Shown here piece by piece: positions 62,443 through 64,000 of a stretch of DNA of 64,000 nucleotides. Both the position numbers and the translations under genes were made by a program. Under the pieces are notes generated by a model that was not told the DNA's origin, made no database searches, and saw nothing but the letters and a program-made list of their open reading frames with translations. This DNA comes from Bacillota bacterium (GTDB taxonomy: Bacteria; Bacillota; Clostridia; Acetivibrionales; DTU013), in NCBI GenBank assembly GCA_023426125.1, contig JAFABI010000113.1:1-64000 (forward strand). The letters are read 5' to 3'. How positions within the stretch are numbered: position 1 is the stretch's first letter; every line of letters begins with the position of its first letter.

Positions 62443-62582
62443 GCACCGGAAATATTACTTCCGGTTCTTTTCTGGGGAATGGAGCGGGCTGGTCGTAAGC
62501 TAAAGCTTGCTGCTCGCCGATGCAGCCTACCAAGCGTAGTTCCCCGGAAAAGATTATCGGAAGTTATATTTTCGCCAGTGCC
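62443..62582. repeat. composite palindromic element with AAATATTACTTCCG ends (family B-like, copy 4)
   Basis: GCACCGGAAATATTACTTCC at the left and GGAAGTTATATTTTCGCCAGTGC at the right are inverted, with inner TGGGGAA / TTCCCC. A family C hairpin is set into its loop (62485-62518). It covers the region upstream of the YkuK gene. Confidence 0.78.
62485..62518. repeat. GGCGAGCAGCAAG hairpin (family C, copy 3, reversed)
   Basis: GGGCTGGTCGTAAGC faces GCTTGCTGCTCGCC. This is the reverse orientation of 19253-19293; in both places the hairpin is inserted in the loop of a larger palindromic element. Confidence 0.7.
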
Positions 62583-62652
62583 AATTCCCGGGGGCATCCG
62601 GCCCTACCGGGTTTTCGTCAGCTTCTGTCCAAGTCATGCAAATGACTCTAAC

Positions 62653-62690
62653 AAAAAAGTCCTGTGATAGAGACACCAATCACAGGACTT
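62653..62690 (-). terminator. intrinsic terminator of the UbiA gene
   Basis: AAGTCCTGTGAT and ATCACAGGACTT form a perfect 12-bp stem followed by a T-run on the minus strand. It lies about 150 bases past the UbiA stop; the intervening stretch holds no gene. Confidence 0.9.
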
Positions 62691-62841
62691 CACATATGCA
62701 TATTTTTAGAGACAACATGAGTACGAAATTCAAAGCAGCGCCGCCACCGTTTCCGACTCATAAAAATCCCTTCCTCTCAAGCATTATTGTTACTATATTA
62801 TCACACCGGTGAAGGAAAATCAATAAAGCAAATTCTGCCAA

Positions 62842-63741
62842 TTACACAAAACCTACAATCACGATGCATGCAATGACCCATAGAACAATGTCAATAAGCA
62901 GAGGCTTATCCTGCAAAAGGACCATTTCCGGGCTGCCGCCCATATCCCTGGCCGTCGCCAGGTATTGATAACGGAATATGCCATAGAGCACAAAAGGTAT
63001 GGTAAGCATCATATAGCTGGATTTCCCCGCTGAAAAAGTGTAAAGGGAATAGGACATGAGGGTGGTTGAAGTCACCACCGAAAGCATCCGGTCAATGAGC
63101 TCCGGCGTATACTCCTCCAGAATCCTTCGGTGATTGGCCGCATCCCCGGCTAAAACCCTGAGTTCATTTTTTCTTTTGATCAAAGCAAGGAAAAGTGCAA
63201 GCAAAGTTGTGCAAAGAATCAGCCAGGGAGATATCCATACCCTGATGACAAAAGCGCCGCCGGCCGTCCTGAGGACAAAGCCCATGGAAAGGATGATCAC
63301 ATCCAGTATGACAATGTTTTTCAACTTAATAGAATATGCAAATACCAGCGCGGTATATGCAAGCAACGTGTAGAAAAGTCCGGCATCCAGGTAAAATGCG
63401 GCGCTTAAGCAACCTGCAATGATCAGCAGGGCTACAGTCATTGCCCCGGTAATATTAAGCCGCCCCGAAGCAATCGGCCTTTTGCACTTGACGGGATGGT
63501 GCAGGTCCTTGTCCCTGTCGATAATATCGTTGATGATATATAAGGAACCGGATACCAGCGAAAAGAGGAAGAAAGCATAAACCACGCGCACTACGGAGTC
63601 CGGATTGAAAAAAGACCTGGAAAATATAAGCCCTGCAAATACAAAGCCGTTTTTCGTCCATTGTTTGGGACGCATCGAGCTTATAAATGCCTTTACTATT
63701 GCCCATATCGAGCTGCCGAAACCCTTCTTTGCATTCTCCAT
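62842..63741 (-). CDS. UbiA-family prenyltransferase, decaprenyl-phosphate phosphoribosyltransferase-like
   Basis: 299 residues, about eight to nine membrane helices. The N-terminal SSMRPKQWTKNGFVFAGLIF and the first Asp-rich motif NDIIDRDKDLHHP are typical of the DPPR synthase (UbiA-like) branch, which puts phosphoribose on a polyprenyl phosphate for arabinose-type cell-wall sugars. The second Asp motif is less clear. The next gene (upstream in reading order) is a truncated possible membrane glycosyltransferase, which fits a cell-envelope glycan cluster. The exact donor is not certain. Confidence 0.88.
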   Translation of the reverse strand: MENAKKGFGSSIWAIVKAFISSMRPKQWTKNGFVFAGLIFSRSFFNPDSVVRVVYAFFLFSLVSGSLYIINDIIDRDKDLHHPVKCKRPIASGRLNITGAMTVALLIIAGCLSAAFYLDAGLFYTLLAYTALVFAYSIKLKNIVILDVIILSMGFVLRTAGGAFVIRVWISPWLILCTTLLALFLALIKRKNELRVLAGDAANHRRILEEYTPELIDRMLSVVTSTTLMSYSLYTFSAGKSSYMMLTIPFVLYGIFRYQYLATARDMGGSPEMVLLQDKPLLIDIVLWVIACIVIVGFV

Positions 63742-63755
63742 TTGATTAGAATCCC

Positions 63756-64000
63756 CTATTTCTTAATTCTGTAAACAGTGCCATCCTCGTATTCCTCAAT
63801 GATTTCCAGTGTATACAGTTTCCCTATGTCTTCAATTCCATAAATTGTTGAAGAGACGCTGTTCTTAAACCAGACGATACTTGAACACGCATCCTTTTCC
63901 ACTGCTTTTTTAAATTGCTCCAGGCCATACATGTCCGGCCCCAGCAACTTGGGGGGATAATAGGTCCGGACGCCGGAAAGAGCGCTTACCATATCGGCGC
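63756..64000 (-). CDS. C-terminal part of a protein cut by the window edge
   Basis: At least 80 residues; the frame stays open through position 64000, so the start lies outside. The visible end (VWFKNSVSSTIYGIEDIGKLYTLEIIEEYEDGTVYRIKK) resembles the soluble tail of a membrane glycosyltransferase or sugar-polymer protein, but this is a weak guess. Only 14 bp separate it from the UbiA gene, so the two are co-transcribed. Confidence 0.65.
   Translation of the reverse strand, partial: ADMVSALSGVRTYYPPKLLGPDMYGLEQFKKAVEKDACSSIVWFKNSVSSTIYGIEDIGKLYTLEIIEEYEDGTVYRIKK

Overview
The window reads as chromosomal DNA of an endospore-forming clostridium of moderate GC content, probably of the Ruminiclostridium/Acetivibrio kind. 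The evidence is spoIIR, a GerMN lipoprotein, a sigma-B/F type partner-switching operon, clostridial-type guaB and lysS-greA, S-layer (SLH) proteins and three CUT1 sugar importers with YesM/YesN or AraC regulators. Almost all genes lie on the minus strand. I see no tRNA, rRNA, CRISPR array, transposase or phage gene. The right edge cuts a gene.

Layout. 292-2374: anti-anti-sigma, anti-sigma, sigma factor and a second GHKL ATPase. 2523-5590: greA, lysS and a membrane-anchored J-like protein. 6052-13299: a LplB/LplC/solute-binding-protein importer behind a YesM/YesN two-component system. 13467-25159: a carbohydrate locus with a TIM-barrel isomerase, two sulfatases, two Gfo/Idh/MocA dehydrogenases, an ABC importer, an AraC regulator and an FAD oxidoreductase, probably for a sulfated or otherwise esterified sugar. 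25433-32432: an unknown protein, guaB, spoIIR, pyrG and a S41 protease. 32634-37188: two SLH proteins. 37460-39937: a methyltransferase, then (+ strand) a structured RNA candidate, a 19-codon ORF and a small membrane protein, then a metallo-hydrolase. 40129-44751: argS, a DUF1934 protein, murI and ddl. 45152-56801: a third YesM/YesN-controlled sugar locus with SBP, permeases, a GHL6-type glycosidase and two M20 peptidases. 57080-64000: an FmdB-like zinc ribbon, a GerMN lipoprotein, an ArsR regulator, a four-module sulfur-transfer flavoprotein, a YkuK protein, a UbiA prenyltransferase and a truncated gene.

The most striking non-coding content is a set of short dispersed palindromic elements with terminal inverted repeats. 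They sit in intergenic gaps, often touching or entering stop codons, and sometimes carry promoter or terminator parts. At least six families recur inside these 64 kb. The second is the region 38679-38941: a 13-bp long-range helix closing a multibranched RNA of about 166 nt, followed by a well-started 19-codon ORF that overlaps the start of a two-helix membrane protein. I could not assign that RNA to a known class from sequence alone.
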